A stretch of 63,759 nucleotides of DNA from Actinoplanes subtropicus (GTDB taxonomy: Bacteria; Actinomycetota; Actinomycetes; Mycobacteriales; Micromonosporaceae). The stretch is taken from positions 1 to 63,759 of the forward strand of contig NZ_JOJL01000045.1 of NCBI RefSeq assembly GCF_000721705.1, read 5' to 3'. The translations under genes and the position numbers were made by a program. Under the pieces are notes generated by a model. That model saw only the letters and a program-made list of their open reading frames with translations, was not told the origin of the DNA and did no database searches. Position 1 is the stretch's first letter, and the number at the start of each line of letters is the position of its first letter. Positions 1 to 8,981 of the stretch are shown here, one piece after another.

Positions 1-596
1 CGCCGCGACATCACCGAAGCCACCCGATGGGCCGGCCGGAACATGACCAGACCCTTCGCCATCCTCGGAATCACATCATGATCTTGAAACGGCCGTGGCC
101 GGAGGGCATCGCCGTCCTTGCCGGCAGCGTGTTCTACGTAGCTGTTTCCGGCCAGCCGGTAGAGATGAAGCGAACGTGCGCCGGGGTCGACCAGCAGATA
201 CCAGACGATGCCGGCGGCCGCGTAGTAATGCATCTTGAGGACTTTGTCGGTGGCCTGGTTCGACGGCGAGAGGATCTCGCAGACGAGGTGGACGTCGCCC
301 GCGTCGATGACCAACTCATCCAGGTCGATGTCGGCGGTGATCGCAAGATCGGGGATAGGAATCCGGTCCGGCGCGAGTCGGACATTCACCGCCTCGAGCA
401 CCTGTAGGTCGGCGGCCTGCGCACCGATGTCCAGCGCGTTGGCGAGGCGACGTGAGATCAATTGATGGCGAGGAGTCGGGCTCGGAGTCACGTGGAGGCT
501 CCCGTCGAAGAGCTCGATACGCTCAGGCGTCTCGCCGATGTTCAGGAACTCCTGCTCCGACATCGGAAGCCCGTGGCTGAAGATGGAAGTCGTCAT
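1..596 (-). CDS. Uma2 family (DUF820) endonuclease-like protein, 3'-truncated by window edge
   Basis: The minus frame from ATG at 596 stays open to base 1, so about 198 residues are visible and the C-terminus may lie outside. The product shows the Uma2/DUF820 pattern: IELFDG...VTPSP near the N-terminus, then PDLAI, then CEILSPSNQATDK and a YYAAAGIVWYLLVDP segment. This is the PD-(D/E)xK-like core common in actinomycete and cyanobacterial paralogues. Family members are putative restriction-endonuclease-fold nucleases, often in many copies, with no settled cellular role. Nothing upstream suggests an operon; the next gene on the same strand ends at 665. Family assignment is fairly sure, activity is not. 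Confidence 0.8.
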   Translation of the reverse strand, partial: MTTSIFSHGLPMSEQEFLNIGETPERIELFDGSLHVTPSPTPRHQLISRRLANALDIGAQAADLQVLEAVNVRLAPDRIPIPDLAITADIDLDELVIDAGDVHLVCEILSPSNQATDKVLKMHYYAAAGIVWYLLVDPGARSLHLYRLAGNSYVEHAAGKDGDALRPRPFQDHDVIPRMAKGLVMFRPAHRVASVMSR

Positions 597-664
597 GGCG
601 TCTCCCTGGCGATCGAGGTCTGACTCTCTCACGAAGACTAGTCTCATGCCAACTCTCCTCGCGA

Positions 665-2536
665 CTACCGTTCGAGGGGTCCTCGCAGGAAGGCTAACTC
701 CTCGGCCAGGGTTGCGGCCGGGAGCGAGGTGAAGCCGGGCAGGGTCGCGCCGATCAGCAGCAGGGGGCGGGAGCGGTCCGACTGGGCCGCCGCCTCGGCC
801 AGGCTGTGGTGGGCGTAGACGTCCGAGGCGTCGCTCCGGTCGCCCAGATAGCGCTCCGCGAACGGGGCCGGGAGCTGGTACCAGTCCGTGATCGGGTCGC
901 GGGCCACCGCCCGGTGGAAGACGTCCGGCCGGCGCAGCACCGCCATCGCCGCCAGCCAGCCGCCCAGCCCCGAGCCGCGGACGGACACCGCGGTCAGGTC
1001 CAGGTCGGGGTGCTTGCCGACCAGGGCGTGCAGGGCGTCCACCTGATCGGTCAGCGCCACGTCGCCCAGGCGGCGGTGCACCACCTTCTCGAAGCTGGGG
1101 GCCACCCCGGGCGTACCCCGGGAATCGACGCTCACCACCGCGAAGCCGGCGTCGGCCCACCACTGCCGCTCCTGCCACGCCGACGGGTCGGTCACCACCT
1201 GTTGGTGGCCGGTGCCGTCGCCCAGCGTGACCAGCACCGGGATCTTCGCCCCGCCCACGAAGCCGGCCGGGTACAGCACCGCCGCCGGCAGCCGCCGGTC
1301 GGTGATCCGTTCCAGGATCGGGCTCGGGTGGTAGGGCAGCGGCGCCGCCAGGTTGCGCAGCGTGGCCACCCGGGCCTCGCCCCGCCACACCGTGTAGTCG
1401 AGGACCAGCACGTCGCCGTTGGCCTCGGCGCGATGCCAGCCGGGGGTCATGCTGATCTTCCGCGCCTCCGCGCCGCCGCCGCCCAGGGACGTACGCACGC
1501 GGAACACCGACTGCGCCGACGGGTCGCCGTCGGTGCCCTCGACGACCAGGTCGGGCGCGCCGCTCGGGGCGTCCGACCGGGGCAGCGTGCCGACCACCCG
1601 CCGCACGTAGAGGCCGGGCGGGGTGAGCAGGCTGCCGTCGGCGAACAGGCAGCGCGCGTCGAAGCCGTCGTGCGCGAGCTCGCCGCCGACCAGCACCCGG
1701 CCGTCCGGCAGGTGCCGCGGCGTGCCGGCCACCGGCTCCACCCAGCGGGCGTCGGCCAGTTCGGCGTGCACCTGGGTCTCCCCGGTCCGCGGATCGATCG
1801 CCAGCACCAGCCCGTGCTGCTGCATCCGGCGCAGCACGGTGATCAACGGGCCGCCGCCGTCGGCCCAGCGGACATTCACCACGTACGGGTAGGTCTCCCG
1901 GTCCCAGTGCACGTCCACCCAGCCCTCGTCGAGGTCGAGCAGGTGCAGGCTGGTCGCCCCGGCGGTGCGGGTGGCCAGGATCTGCCGGCCCTCCGGCGAC
2001 CACCACCAGCCGCGCCGCCGGCCGAACTGGACGGCGGCCGGGTCGGGCACGCCCCACGAGATCAGGCCGCCGTGCTCGCGCCAGGCGGTGCCGGGCTCGC
2101 CGGCCAGCAGTCGGTCGCCCTCCGGCCCGACCACGCGCAGCGAGGCCGAGCCGCCGGCCACGGTCACGTACCCGATGTGCCGCCCGGCCGGGTCGGGCCG
2201 CGGGTCCTCGACCGGGCCCTGGGCGGGGACCTCGGCGACCGTGAGCGTCGTCAGGTCGGCGCGGAACAGACGGCCGTCGCTCGCGAACGCCGCCGTCCGG
2301 GCATCGCGGTCCACGGCGTACGCCGAAATTGGTCCTTCCGCTATTTGTTTCTCTTCGCCGGTGGCCACGGTGAGCGTCCAGAGCGCGGCGGCCGGATCCT
2401 GCGGGCCGGCCGTGCGCAGGAAGACCACCCGGGCACCGTCGCCGCCGATCGACACGGCGTGCGGCGCACCGTAGCGGAAGTGACCGGTGCGATCGGCGAG
2501 CGCGGGGTAGTCCACGTGTCCAGCATCGCTGATCAA
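665..2536 (-). CDS. S9 (prolyl oligopeptidase/DPP-IV-like) family protein, probably catalytically dead
   Basis: About 623 aa: an N-terminal beta-propeller (repeated VxxPxxDPx[25 protein letters not shown]) and a C-terminal alpha/beta-hydrolase domain ([25 protein letters not shown]). In the family the nucleophile sits in RGWSxGGY. Here the segment reads RGSGLGGW around residue 522, so the Ser position is Gly. The usual LIHGxADDNV acid loop reads [10 protein letters not shown], and the protein stops about 28 residues later, before the catalytic His region. The frame is uninterrupted, so this looks like a diverged non-peptidase paralogue rather than a fresh pseudogene. The start is uncertain: TTG 2536 or GTG 2515. 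A longer frame to 2680 would overlap mshB head-on. Confidence 0.75.
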   Translation of the reverse strand: MISDAGHVDYPALADRTGHFRYGAPHAVSIGGDGARVVFLRTAGPQDPAAALWTLTVATGEEKQIAEGPISAYAVDRDARTAAFASDGRLFRADLTTLTVAEVPAQGPVEDPRPDPAGRHIGYVTVAGGSASLRVVGPEGDRLLAGEPGTAWREHGGLISWGVPDPAAVQFGRRRGWWWSPEGRQILATRTAGATSLHLLDLDEGWVDVHWDRETYPYVVNVRWADGGGPLITVLRRMQQHGLVLAIDPRTGETQVHAELADARWVEPVAGTPRHLPDGRVLVGGELAHDGFDARCLFADGSLLTPPGLYVRRVVGTLPRSDAPSGAPDLVVEGTDGDPSAQSVFRVRTSLGGGGAEARKISMTPGWHRAEANGDVLVLDYTVWRGEARVATLRNLAAPLPYHPSPILERITDRRLPAAVLYPAGFVGGAKIPVLVTLGDGTGHQQVVTDPSAWQERQWWADAGFAVVSVDSRGTPGVAPSFEKVVHRRLGDVALTDQVDALHALVGKHPDLDLTAVSVRGSGLGGWLAAMAVLRRPDVFHRAVARDPITDWYQLPAPFAERYLGDRSDASDVYAHHSLAEAAAQSDRSRPLLLIGATLPGFTSLPAATLAEELAFLRGPLER

Positions 2537-2596
2537 GGGCGCACTCCGCCGTGCAAACTCCCAGCCCGGCTCCGAAAAGGCGCGCACGCCCCCGCG

Positions 2597-2602
2597 TAGA
2601 GT
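2597..2602 (+). promoter_or_regulatory. -10 box of leaderless mshB promoter
   Basis: TAGAGT ends 7 nt before the mshB GTG and no Shine-Dalgarno is present, the usual layout of a leaderless actinobacterial mRNA. Confidence 0.5.
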
Positions 2603-2609
2603 TGCGCGC

Positions 2610-3512
2610 GTGATTGACGCCCTGCCCGCACGCCGCCTGCTGCTGGTGCACGCCCACCCGGACGACGAGGTCACCGGCACCGGCGCGACGATGGCTCACT
2701 ACGCCGCCACCGGCGCCCACGTCACGCTCGTGACCTGCACACTCGGCGAGGAGGGCGAGATCCACGTGCCCGAACTCGTCCAGCTCGAGGCGAAACAGGC
2801 CGACCAGCTCGGCGGCTACCGCCTGGGCGAGCTGAGCCGGGCCTGCGCGGCGCTGGGCGTGACCGACCACCGCATCCTGGGCGGGCCCGGCCACTACCGC
2901 GACTCGGGGATGATGGGCCTGCCGACCAACGATCATCCGCGCGCGTTCTGGGGCGCCGACCTCGACGAGGCCGCCGCCCTGCTGCTCGAGGTGATCCGCG
3001 AGATCCGGCCGCAGGTCATGATCACGTACGACGAAAACGGCTTCTACGGCCATCCCGACCACATCCAGGCGCACCGGGTCGCGATGCGCGCCGCCGAGCT
3101 GGCCGGGCCGGACGGCCCGCAGAAGATCTACTGGACGGCGATGCCGCTCAGCGTCCTGCGCGAGGGCATGGAGGCGTTCCGCGGCCTCGACGACAACCCC
3201 TTCGCCGACGTGGAGAAGGTGGAAGACCTGCCGTTCGGGCACACCGACGAAGAGATCGCGGCCCGGATGGACGGCACCGACCACTACCAGCGGAAGGTGG
3301 CGGCGATGCGCGCGCACGCCACCCAAATTCCGGACAATTCCTGGCTGTACGGCATCGCCGGGGACTTCGGCGGCGAATTCATGGGCGTCGAGTACTTCCT
3401 GCTGGCCAAGGGCGAGCGCGGTCCGGGCGAGGGCCCGCACAACTGGGAGAGCGACCTGTTCAGTGGCCTGCAGATCGAGGAGCCGGCGAGAGCGGACGCG
3501 GCCACCAGATGA
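2610..3512 (+). CDS. mshB: N-acetyl-GlcN-Ins deacetylase (mycothiol biosynthesis)
   Basis: 300 aa, the usual MshB length. It removes the acetyl group from GlcNAc-inositol to give GlcN-Ins, the acceptor for cysteine in mycothiol synthesis, in the cytosol. The zinc-binding HAHPDDE motif lies at residues 14-20 (His16, Asp19) and the second metal His is in GHPDH at about residue 148, matching the LmbE/PIG-L fold. The GTG start follows a TAGAGT -10 box by 7 nt. The next gene overlaps its stop by 4 nt (ATGA), so the two are translationally coupled. The start is close to the divergent S9 gene. Function is confident by motif and family. Confidence 0.95.
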   Translation: MIDALPARRLLLVHAHPDDEVTGTGATMAHYAATGAHVTLVTCTLGEEGEIHVPELVQLEAKQADQLGGYRLGELSRACAALGVTDHRILGGPGHYRDSGMMGLPTNDHPRAFWGADLDEAAALLLEVIREIRPQVMITYDENGFYGHPDHIQAHRVAMRAAELAGPDGPQKIYWTAMPLSVLREGMEAFRGLDDNPFADVEKVEDLPFGHTDEEIAARMDGTDHYQRKVAAMRAHATQIPDNSWLYGIAGDFGGEFMGVEYFLLAKGERGPGEGPHNWESDLFSGLQIEEPARADAATR

Positions 3513-3985
3513 TCGACTCGCGGGAAGAAGCGCAGCCCGAGGCGCCCCCGGCGCGCAGCGGGTGGGAGCCGGTCGTGGTGACCGGCGGCCTGGTGATCGC
3601 GATCCTCGCCGCCTTCTTCTCCGGCGTGCTGGAGCTGTTTCTCACCCCGCTGCGCTGGGGCGACCTGACCACGATCTGGCGCGGCGACGCGATCGGCTCC
3701 GGCCACGGCCCGCTGCTCGGCCTGTCGATCGTGCTGGCCGCGGCCGGCAACTACGCGATCGCCTGGTTCGCGGTCAGCACCACCGGCGGCCGCCGCTGGG
3801 CGCTCGGCCCGCCGTGGGCGCTCTGGACCCTGATGATGCTGCTGGCCGCCGGGGTGCGCACCAACGAGGGCGACTACCTGCTGGCCGGCAACGACTGGAT
3901 CGGGCTCGCGATGATCCTGGTCGGCAGCCTGACCTTCGCCGTCTACTCGTACCGGATGATCTTGCAAAGGCTCCCGCGGAGTTAG
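3509..3985 (+). CDS. Small four-helix integral membrane protein coupled to mshB
   Basis: 158 aa with a charged N-terminus (about residues 1-18) followed by four hydrophobic segments (roughly 22-45, 70-90, 102-120, 130-150). It starts inside the mshB stop codon (ATGA), so it is co-translated with mshB. Actinomycete mshB genes commonly have such a partner; it may correspond to the DUF6113 family, but I cannot confirm that. No catalytic motif is visible. A role in the membrane linked to mycothiol is only guilt by association. Confidence 0.8.
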   Translation: MIDSREEAQPEAPPARSGWEPVVVTGGLVIAILAAFFSGVLELFLTPLRWGDLTTIWRGDAIGSGHGPLLGLSIVLAAAGNYAIAWFAVSTTGGRRWALGPPWALWTLMMLLAAGVRTNEGDYLLAGNDWIGLAMILVGSLTFAVYSYRMILQRLPRS

Positions 3986-4132
3986 CCGAAGACGCTGACT
4001 CGCAGCGGACTCTCAGGTTTCAACCAGGAACTCGTGGCGCGTCATCCGCAAAGATGGCCCACGAGGTCGAGCGCCGGAAGTTCACTTGGCGTTACGATCC
4101 CGTGCCACGGATAGCGGTTTCGGGGAGGACTC

Positions 4133-4603
4133 ATGAGGGAGAAGCGCTGGTTCGCGCCCGCGGCGCTGGCGATCGGCCTGTTCGCGATCAACGTGGTCGC
4201 CCGGCTGGTCATCCGCTTCTTCGCCAAGGACAACGACTCGGCGCAGACCGCGGCGACGGTCATCATGTTCGCGCTGATCGGCCTGACCCTCGCCGTCTGG
4301 ACGTTCCTGGTCTGCCAGCGCAGACGCCCGAGCGAGTGGCTGCTGCCCGACCTGGTCTTCGGCGCGGCCGGCGGCCTGCTGCTGACCGTCCTGGCCGGAC
4401 CGTTCATCAGTGGCGGCAAGCCGTTCGACAGCGGCGCCGGCGACTTCTTCTTCCAGGTCTGGCTCTACAGCGGCTTCGCGATCGGCGGCACGCTGCTCGG
4501 CTACTGGATCGCGATGGTGTTCGGCCGCGACTTCCGCTCCCGCTCGCTCAACGCGTACACGCAGACCCGCGCCGCGAAACCGCGCAAGGTCGTCCGCCGC
4601 TAA
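4133..4603 (+). CDS. Hypothetical four-helix membrane protein
   Basis: 156 aa. Hydrophobic segments lie at about residues 8-28, 42-62, 74-92 and 108-128, with a basic C-terminus rich in Arg/Lys. A good ribosome-binding site (GGGGAGG) precedes the ATG. It sits 147 nt after the previous gene, so it probably has its own promoter in that gap. Its stop overlaps the stop of the convergent GNAT gene by 3 nt. I do not recognise the family. Confidence 0.75.
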   Translation: MREKRWFAPAALAIGLFAINVVARLVIRFFAKDNDSAQTAATVIMFALIGLTLAVWTFLVCQRRRPSEWLLPDLVFGAAGGLLLTVLAGPFISGGKPFDSGAGDFFFQVWLYSGFAIGGTLLGYWIAMVFGRDFRSRSLNAYTQTRAAKPRKVVRR

Positions 4604-5565
4604 CCGAGCGGTGCTTCGCGGGTCAGATAGGTGTGGTGGGTGCCGAAGCCGAGCCGGCCGTAGAGCGTGACCGCGGCCGTGTTCCGCTCCTCCACCTGCA
4701 GGTAGGCGCGGGTGCTGCCGCGCTGCGTCGCCCACTGCGCGAGGCCGCCCACCACCTGCTGGGCGATGCCGCGGCGGCGGGCGGCCGGAGCGGTCTGCAG
4801 CAGCGAGATGCCGAGCCAGCGATCCGGGCCGGTGACCGCGCCGCGCGCCACGGCGATCAACGAGCCGTCGGCGTCGTGCACGTGAGCAAAAACAATTTCC
4901 GGTACGCCGGTGAGAATGCGCACCGCGTTCGCCGGCAGGTCGCCCTTGTGCTCGGCGACCATCGCGAACCAGTCGTCGCCGGGGGTGTCGGCCAGCTCGA
5001 CCGGGGGCAGGTCGCCGCGCGGCGGAACCGTGGTGAGCAGGGCGGACAGCGGGGCGGTCTGCACCAGGGTGAGCGGCCGGGCGGTCCAGCCGCGCCCGTC
5101 CAGGGCCGCGTTGACCGGGGCGGCGAGCGGCATCGGCGCGTTGATCAGCGGTTGCTGGCCGTGTGCCTCGTACCACTCCTCGACGGCGTCGATGGCGGCC
5201 TCGAGCGTACGGTCCGGATCGCCGACGGCCAGCGCGGAGTTCGCCCGGCCGGTCCAGTTGCCGGCCGCCCGCAGGATCCAGCTGCCCAGCCGGCCCTGGA
5301 CCGGCGCCGGCCAGGCATCGTTGGCGGCGAGTTCGAGGGCGACCACGTCGGCGGCCGGCGGCCGGCGCGCGGGCGGGACCCGCTTGGCCCGGTGCACCTC
5401 CGCCAGGGGCACCCGTAAAGTCCCTTTTTCCGTGGCGATAGTGAGATCCGTCTCGGTGAGGGCGACGAGCTCTCCCAGTGCATCGGAATACAGCGTTCGC
5501 TCGTGGGAGACGCCTACAATCCGGCGTACTACCACCCGGTGTCCCACATCCTGCCGACGGAGCAC
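4600..5565 (-). CDS. GNAT family N-acetyltransferase with N-terminal Sm-like/beta domain
   Basis: 321 aa. Residues 1-65 form a small beta-rich domain (GHRVVVRRIVG...GTLRVPLAEVHRAKRVP) and residues 70-318 carry the acetyltransferase part. The acetyl-CoA motif is QTAPAARRRGIAQQVVGGLA, followed by the typical AYLQVEERNTAAVTLYGRLG ending. The substrate is unknown. A strong Shine-Dalgarno (GGAGGAGGTGA) supports GTG 5565. The gene is divergent from fdxA across an 82-nt promoter region, an arrangement I recall from other Micromonosporaceae. Confidence 0.88.
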   Translation of the reverse strand: MLRRQDVGHRVVVRRIVGVSHERTLYSDALGELVALTETDLTIATEKGTLRVPLAEVHRAKRVPPARRPPAADVVALELAANDAWPAPVQGRLGSWILRAAGNWTGRANSALAVGDPDRTLEAAIDAVEEWYEAHGQQPLINAPMPLAAPVNAALDGRGWTARPLTLVQTAPLSALLTTVPPRGDLPPVELADTPGDDWFAMVAEHKGDLPANAVRILTGVPEIVFAHVHDADGSLIAVARGAVTGPDRWLGISLLQTAPAARRRGIAQQVVGGLAQWATQRGSTRAYLQVEERNTAAVTLYGRLGFGTHHTYLTREAPLG

Positions 5566-5647
5566 GTGTCACCTCCTCCGGCGGAGATACTAGGCTCTGC
5601 ATTCGTCGCCGGCGGTTCGCGCGGCGTGGCTTTGGAGGGAAAGACCC

Positions 5648-5971
5648 GTGACCTACATCATCGCTGAGCCCTGCGTCGATGTGCTCGACAAGGCATGCAT
5701 CGAAGAGTGCCCGGTCGACTGCATCTACGAGGGCAATCGGATGCTCTACATCCACCCCGATGAGTGTGTGGACTGCGGGGCGTGCGAGCCGGTCTGCCCG
5801 GTCGAGGCGATCTTCTACGAGGACGACGTCCCGGAGCAGTGGAAGGACTACACGAACGCGAACTACGAGTTCTTCGAGGACCTCGGTTCGCCCGGCGGCG
5901 CCGCGAAGAAGGGCAAGATCGACAAGGACACGCCGTTCATCGTCGCCCTTCCGCCCATGGGCGAGCACTGA
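5648..5971 (+). CDS. fdxA: 7Fe ferredoxin ([3Fe-4S] + [4Fe-4S])
   Basis: 107 aa, the FdxA/FdxC type of actinobacteria, an electron carrier in the cytosol. Cysteines at 9, 17 and 50 fit the 3Fe-4S site; cysteines 21, 40, 43 and 46 fit the 4Fe-4S site (CxxCxxxCP). The remaining ~55 residues form the usual acidic tail. GGAGGGA upstream supports the GTG start. The stop codon TGA overlaps the CTG that appears to start dapC, so expression of the two is probably coupled; the same pair (fdxC-dapC) occurs in Mycobacterium. Confidence 0.96.
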   Translation: MTYIIAEPCVDVLDKACIEECPVDCIYEGNRMLYIHPDECVDCGACEPVCPVEAIFYEDDVPEQWKDYTNANYEFFEDLGSPGGAAKKGKIDKDTPFIVALPPMGEH

Positions 5972-7059
5972 GCGCTCTCGCGTCGGCCCTGCCGGATTTC
6001 CCCTGGGACCTCCTGGAGCCGGCGAAGACCAAGGCCGCCGGCCACCCCGGCGGCATCGTCGACCTGTCCATCGGCACCCCGGTCGACCCGGTTCCGGCCC
6101 TGATTCGCCAGGCGCTCGCCGACGCGTCGGACGCGCCGGGGTACCCGCTCACCGCGGGTACCCCGGCGCTCCGCGCGGCGATCGCCGGCTGGCTGGCCCG
6201 GGCGTGCAACGCCTCGGGCGAGCCCGGCGTGCTGCCGACGATCGGCTCCAAGGAGTTGGTCGCCTGGCTGCCCACACTGCTCGGCGTCCGTCCGGGTGAC
6301 GTCGTGGTGATCCCGTCGGTCTGCTACCCGACGTACGAGGTCGGTGGTCTGCTCGCCGGCGCGACCGTGGTGCGCAGCGACTCGCTGACCGCCCTCGGCC
6401 CCGACCGGCGGATCAAGCTGATCTGGATCAACTCGCCGTCCAACCCGACCGGCAAGGTGCTCCCGGTCGAGCACCTGCGCAAGGTCGTCTCCTGGGCCCG
6501 CGAGCGCGGCGTCACCGTGGTCAGCGACGAGTGCTACCTGTCGCTGGGATGGGAAACCCGGCCGGTCTCGGTGCTCGACGACGCGGTCACCGGCGGCGAC
6601 TACACCGGCGTGCTGGCCGTGCACTCGCTCTCCAAGCGATCCAACCTCGCCGGCTACCGGGCCGGCTTCCTCGGCGGCGACCCGGCGCTGGTCGCCGGCC
6701 TGCTCGCGGTCCGCAAGCACGCCGGCATGATCGTCCCCGCCCCGGTCCAGGCCGCGATGATCGCCGCGCTCGGCGACGAGACGCATGTGGAGCACCAGCG
6801 CGAGCGGTACGCCGCCCGGCGTGACACGCTGCGTACCGCCCTCGGCAAGGCGGGCTTCGAGATCGACTTCTCGGAGGCGGGCCTCTACCTGTGGGCGACC
6901 CGCGGCGAGGACTGCTGGCAGACCGTCGACGGCCTCGCCGAGAAGGGCATCCTGGCCGCCCCGGGCGCCTTCTACGGCCCGGCCGCGGCCCAGCACGTCC
7001 GGATCGCGTTGACCGCCACCGATGAACGGATCGCCGCGGCCGCGTCCCGCCTGGCCTGA
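5968..7059 (+). CDS. dapC: N-succinyldiaminopimelate aminotransferase
   Basis: About 363 aa, fold-type I PLP enzyme. It makes N-succinyl-L,L-diaminopimelate from the keto precursor and glutamate, in the succinylase branch of lysine/diaminopimelate synthesis. Visible signatures: [22 protein letters not shown] and [13 protein letters not shown], whose Lys (about residue 223) binds PLP. The family core begins at LPDFPWD only a few codons in. No ATG, GTG or TTG lies in frame between a GTG at 5764 deep inside fdxA and this core, so I infer a CTG start overlapping the fdxA TGA as CTGA. A weak GGGCGAG precedes it. Confidence 0.9.
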   Translation: MSALASALPDFPWDLLEPAKTKAAGHPGGIVDLSIGTPVDPVPALIRQALADASDAPGYPLTAGTPALRAAIAGWLARACNASGEPGVLPTIGSKELVAWLPTLLGVRPGDVVVIPSVCYPTYEVGGLLAGATVVRSDSLTALGPDRRIKLIWINSPSNPTGKVLPVEHLRKVVSWARERGVTVVSDECYLSLGWETRPVSVLDDAVTGGDYTGVLAVHSLSKRSNLAGYRAGFLGGDPALVAGLLAVRKHAGMIVPAPVQAAMIAALGDETHVEHQRERYAARRDTLRTALGKAGFEIDFSEAGLYLWATRGEDCWQTVDGLAEKGILAAPGAFYGPAAAQHVRIALTATDERIAAAASRLA

Positions 7060-7158
7060 CACGGGGTGATCTCGCCCTGACCGGGCGGGGTTTCGCGATG
7101 TCGACGCCCATCGTTACCCTCGGGGTCGGAATCCATACGACGCTGCGGGGAGGCGGTC

Positions 7159-7572
7159 GTGGCTGACGGGGTACGCGTCGAGACGGACGGGCTGCACAAG
7201 TTCTCCAATCAGGTCCCCACCGACACGTCGACGACGCTCGCGTCGGGGTATTCGCGCGCCAGCGTGGATCTCTCGACCGGCGTCGCGTTCGGGGCCAACA
7301 ACGCGAGCGGCGGGGTGGCCGCGGCCAAGCAGCGCTACCAGCAGAGCCTGAAGGCCTCGACGCAGAACATCGAGGCATACCTGGAGGCGGCGGAGATCCT
7401 GGCCGCGGCGGCCGGCAAGGTGGCCGAGGCCCTGGAGAAGAGCGACGGCCGCTCGGCGCAGAGCGCGTCGCAGGTGAACGCCCTGATGGAGCAGGCGGTG
7501 GCCGAGGCGCAGGCCCGCCGGGCCAGGGCCGACGGGCACCCGTCCACCCGGGGAGGTGCGCAGCCGAGATGA
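7159..7572 (+). CDS. Small helical type VII secretion-associated protein
   Basis: 137 aa, mostly predicted helix, Ala/Ser/Gln-rich and without cysteine. Residues 50-115 look like a WXG100/EspC-type helical hairpin (KQRYQQSLKASTQNIEAYL...), though no WxG is visible. Length and context suggest a secreted substrate or partner of the 470-aa protein that follows. A GGGGAGG ribosome-binding site lies just before GTG 7159. The next gene starts within its stop (ATGA), so the pair is coupled. Assignment rests on context and fold pattern. Confidence 0.8.
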   Translation: MADGVRVETDGLHKFSNQVPTDTSTTLASGYSRASVDLSTGVAFGANNASGGVAAAKQRYQQSLKASTQNIEAYLEAAEILAAAAGKVAEALEKSDGRSAQSASQVNALMEQAVAEAQARRARADGHPSTRGGAQPR

Positions 7573-8981
7573 CCGACGAACCCGTGATGACCAGCCTGTA
7601 CTGCACGAACTGGGGCGCCTTCAACACCCCGCGGCTCTGGTCGATGGTGGAGCACGAGAACGACGAGCAGGGCCGCCAGCAGGTGACCGCGTGGCGCACG
7701 CTGGCCGGCTCGGTGCGCAGCCAGCAGGAGGCGCTGAAGACGGCCAAGGCCGATCTGGTCGCCGCCTGGCCGCCGGACCAGAACGCGTCGTCGGCGGCCT
7801 TCGTCCAGGAACTCGACGTCCTGATCGGCCGCCTCGACTCGGCATCGGCGGATGCGGACGCCACCGCGAGCGGCCTCGACAACATCATCTCGGCGATCCA
7901 GACCGCGAAGACCAAGCTGCAGCCGCTGTGGGAGCAGTACAAGGACAAGAGCACCGACCTGGTCCCACACTGGTGGGACAAGGCCGAGGACGGGATCGAC
8001 TCCCAGGCACGCAGCGTGATGATCGAGGCCGAGCGGGCGGTGGAGGACTCGGTCTCCCTGCTCAAGGTCCCCGATCCTTATCAGCTGAAGATCGACAACA
8101 AGGTGGAGAAAAAGCCGCCCGCCGGTTCGAGCAGCGGCTCATCCGGCTCGGCATCCCGCGGGGGAATCGACGTGTCGGTGCCACACGACCCGCCACCGCC
8201 GATGCCCGGGCACGAAGCTACTGTGCCCGACGGCAACCAGGGTGGTAACACCGGCGGCTCGACCGGCGCCGGCAGCGCAGGTGGTGGCGGCAGTGTGGGT
8301 GACGGGGATGGTCCCGGCCTGGCCGGCGTGATCACCCCGAGCACCCCGCCGGGCGCGCCGGGCGGCGGTGGGTCCATTCCGCTGCCAACCGGCGGTGGCG
8401 GTGGCTTGCCCACGGGAGGTGCGCCGATCAATCCGGTTGTTCCCGGCCTGTTGCCCACCGGCGGCGGCGCACCGATCAGTCCGGGTGGTGGCGTTCGTCC
8501 CGCACGGTTGTCGTCGGGCGTCATCGGCGAGCCCGGGGTCGGCGGCGGTCGCGGCGGTCTGGGACCGCTCGGCGCGACGGGCGGACGCGGGGGCGCCGGC
8601 GGCAAGAGCCGGATTAGCAGGACCGGCACGATCGGCGGCATCGAGGGGGCGTCCGAGGGCGGCCGGGGGGTGCGCGGCGGCCTGACCGGCATTCCGGAGG
8701 AAGGCCTCGGTGCCGCGGGTGGTCGCCGCGGGTCGACGAGCGGTCGCAGTGGCCGGCAGCCTCGACCGTCGTGGCTCTCCGAGGACGAGATCGGTCCCGA
8801 CCGCAAGAGGGGCATGACCGGCATGCCGGGCCGTGGCGGGCGCCGAGGACAGAACGAGGGCGAATTGGCCTTCGACCCGGACAACCCGTGGGAGGTCGCC
8901 GAGGGCGTCGAACCGGTGATCGCCCCGTCCACCGACAACCCGTGGCATGACCCCGGCCCCAACGTGATCGGCTGGCGCTAG
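7569..8981 (+). CDS. Large Gly/Pro-rich PPE-like type VII secretion substrate candidate
   Basis: 470 aa. Residues 1-175 are helical with PPE/WXG-like features, including a WGAFNTPRLWSMVEHEN stretch, LVAAWPPDQN and PHWWDKAEDG. Residues 185-400 are low complexity (GGGGSVGDG, LPTGGGAP), a flexible linker. The last ~30 residues are ordered again (NPWEVAEGV, DPGPNVIGWR), a C-terminal signature I recall in actinobacterial ESX-cluster proteins. It sits between a small helical protein and a mycosin. Expected fate is export or attachment at the envelope. No enzyme domain is visible. Confidence 0.82.
   Translation: MTDEPVMTSLYCTNWGAFNTPRLWSMVEHENDEQGRQQVTAWRTLAGSVRSQQEALKTAKADLVAAWPPDQNASSAAFVQELDVLIGRLDSASADADATASGLDNIISAIQTAKTKLQPLWEQYKDKSTDLVPHWWDKAEDGIDSQARSVMIEAERAVEDSVSLLKVPDPYQLKIDNKVEKKPPAGSSSGSSGSASRGGIDVSVPHDPPPPMPGHEATVPDGNQGGNTGGSTGAGSAGGGGSVGDGDGPGLAGVITPSTPPGAPGGGGSIPLPTGGGGGLPTGGAPINPVVPGLLPTGGGAPISPGGGVRPARLSSGVIGEPGVGGGRGGLGPLGATGGRGGAGGKSRISRTGTIGGIEGASEGGRGVRGGLTGIPEEGLGAAGGRRGSTSGRSGRQPRPSWLSEDEIGPDRKRGMTGMPGRGGRRGQNEGELAFDPDNPWEVAEGVEPVIAPSTDNPWHDPGPNVIGWR

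Noticed and set aside
806..2599. 597-aa plus-strand frame
   Set aside because: Antisense to the S9-like gene.
3463..5418. 651-aa plus-strand frame crossing several genes
   Set aside because: Runs across mshB's end, two membrane protein genes and the GNAT gene in another frame; no family signature.
5764..5967. GTG 5764 as the dapC start
   Set aside because: Would read through most of fdxA in another frame and add ~68 residues without similarity to the family.
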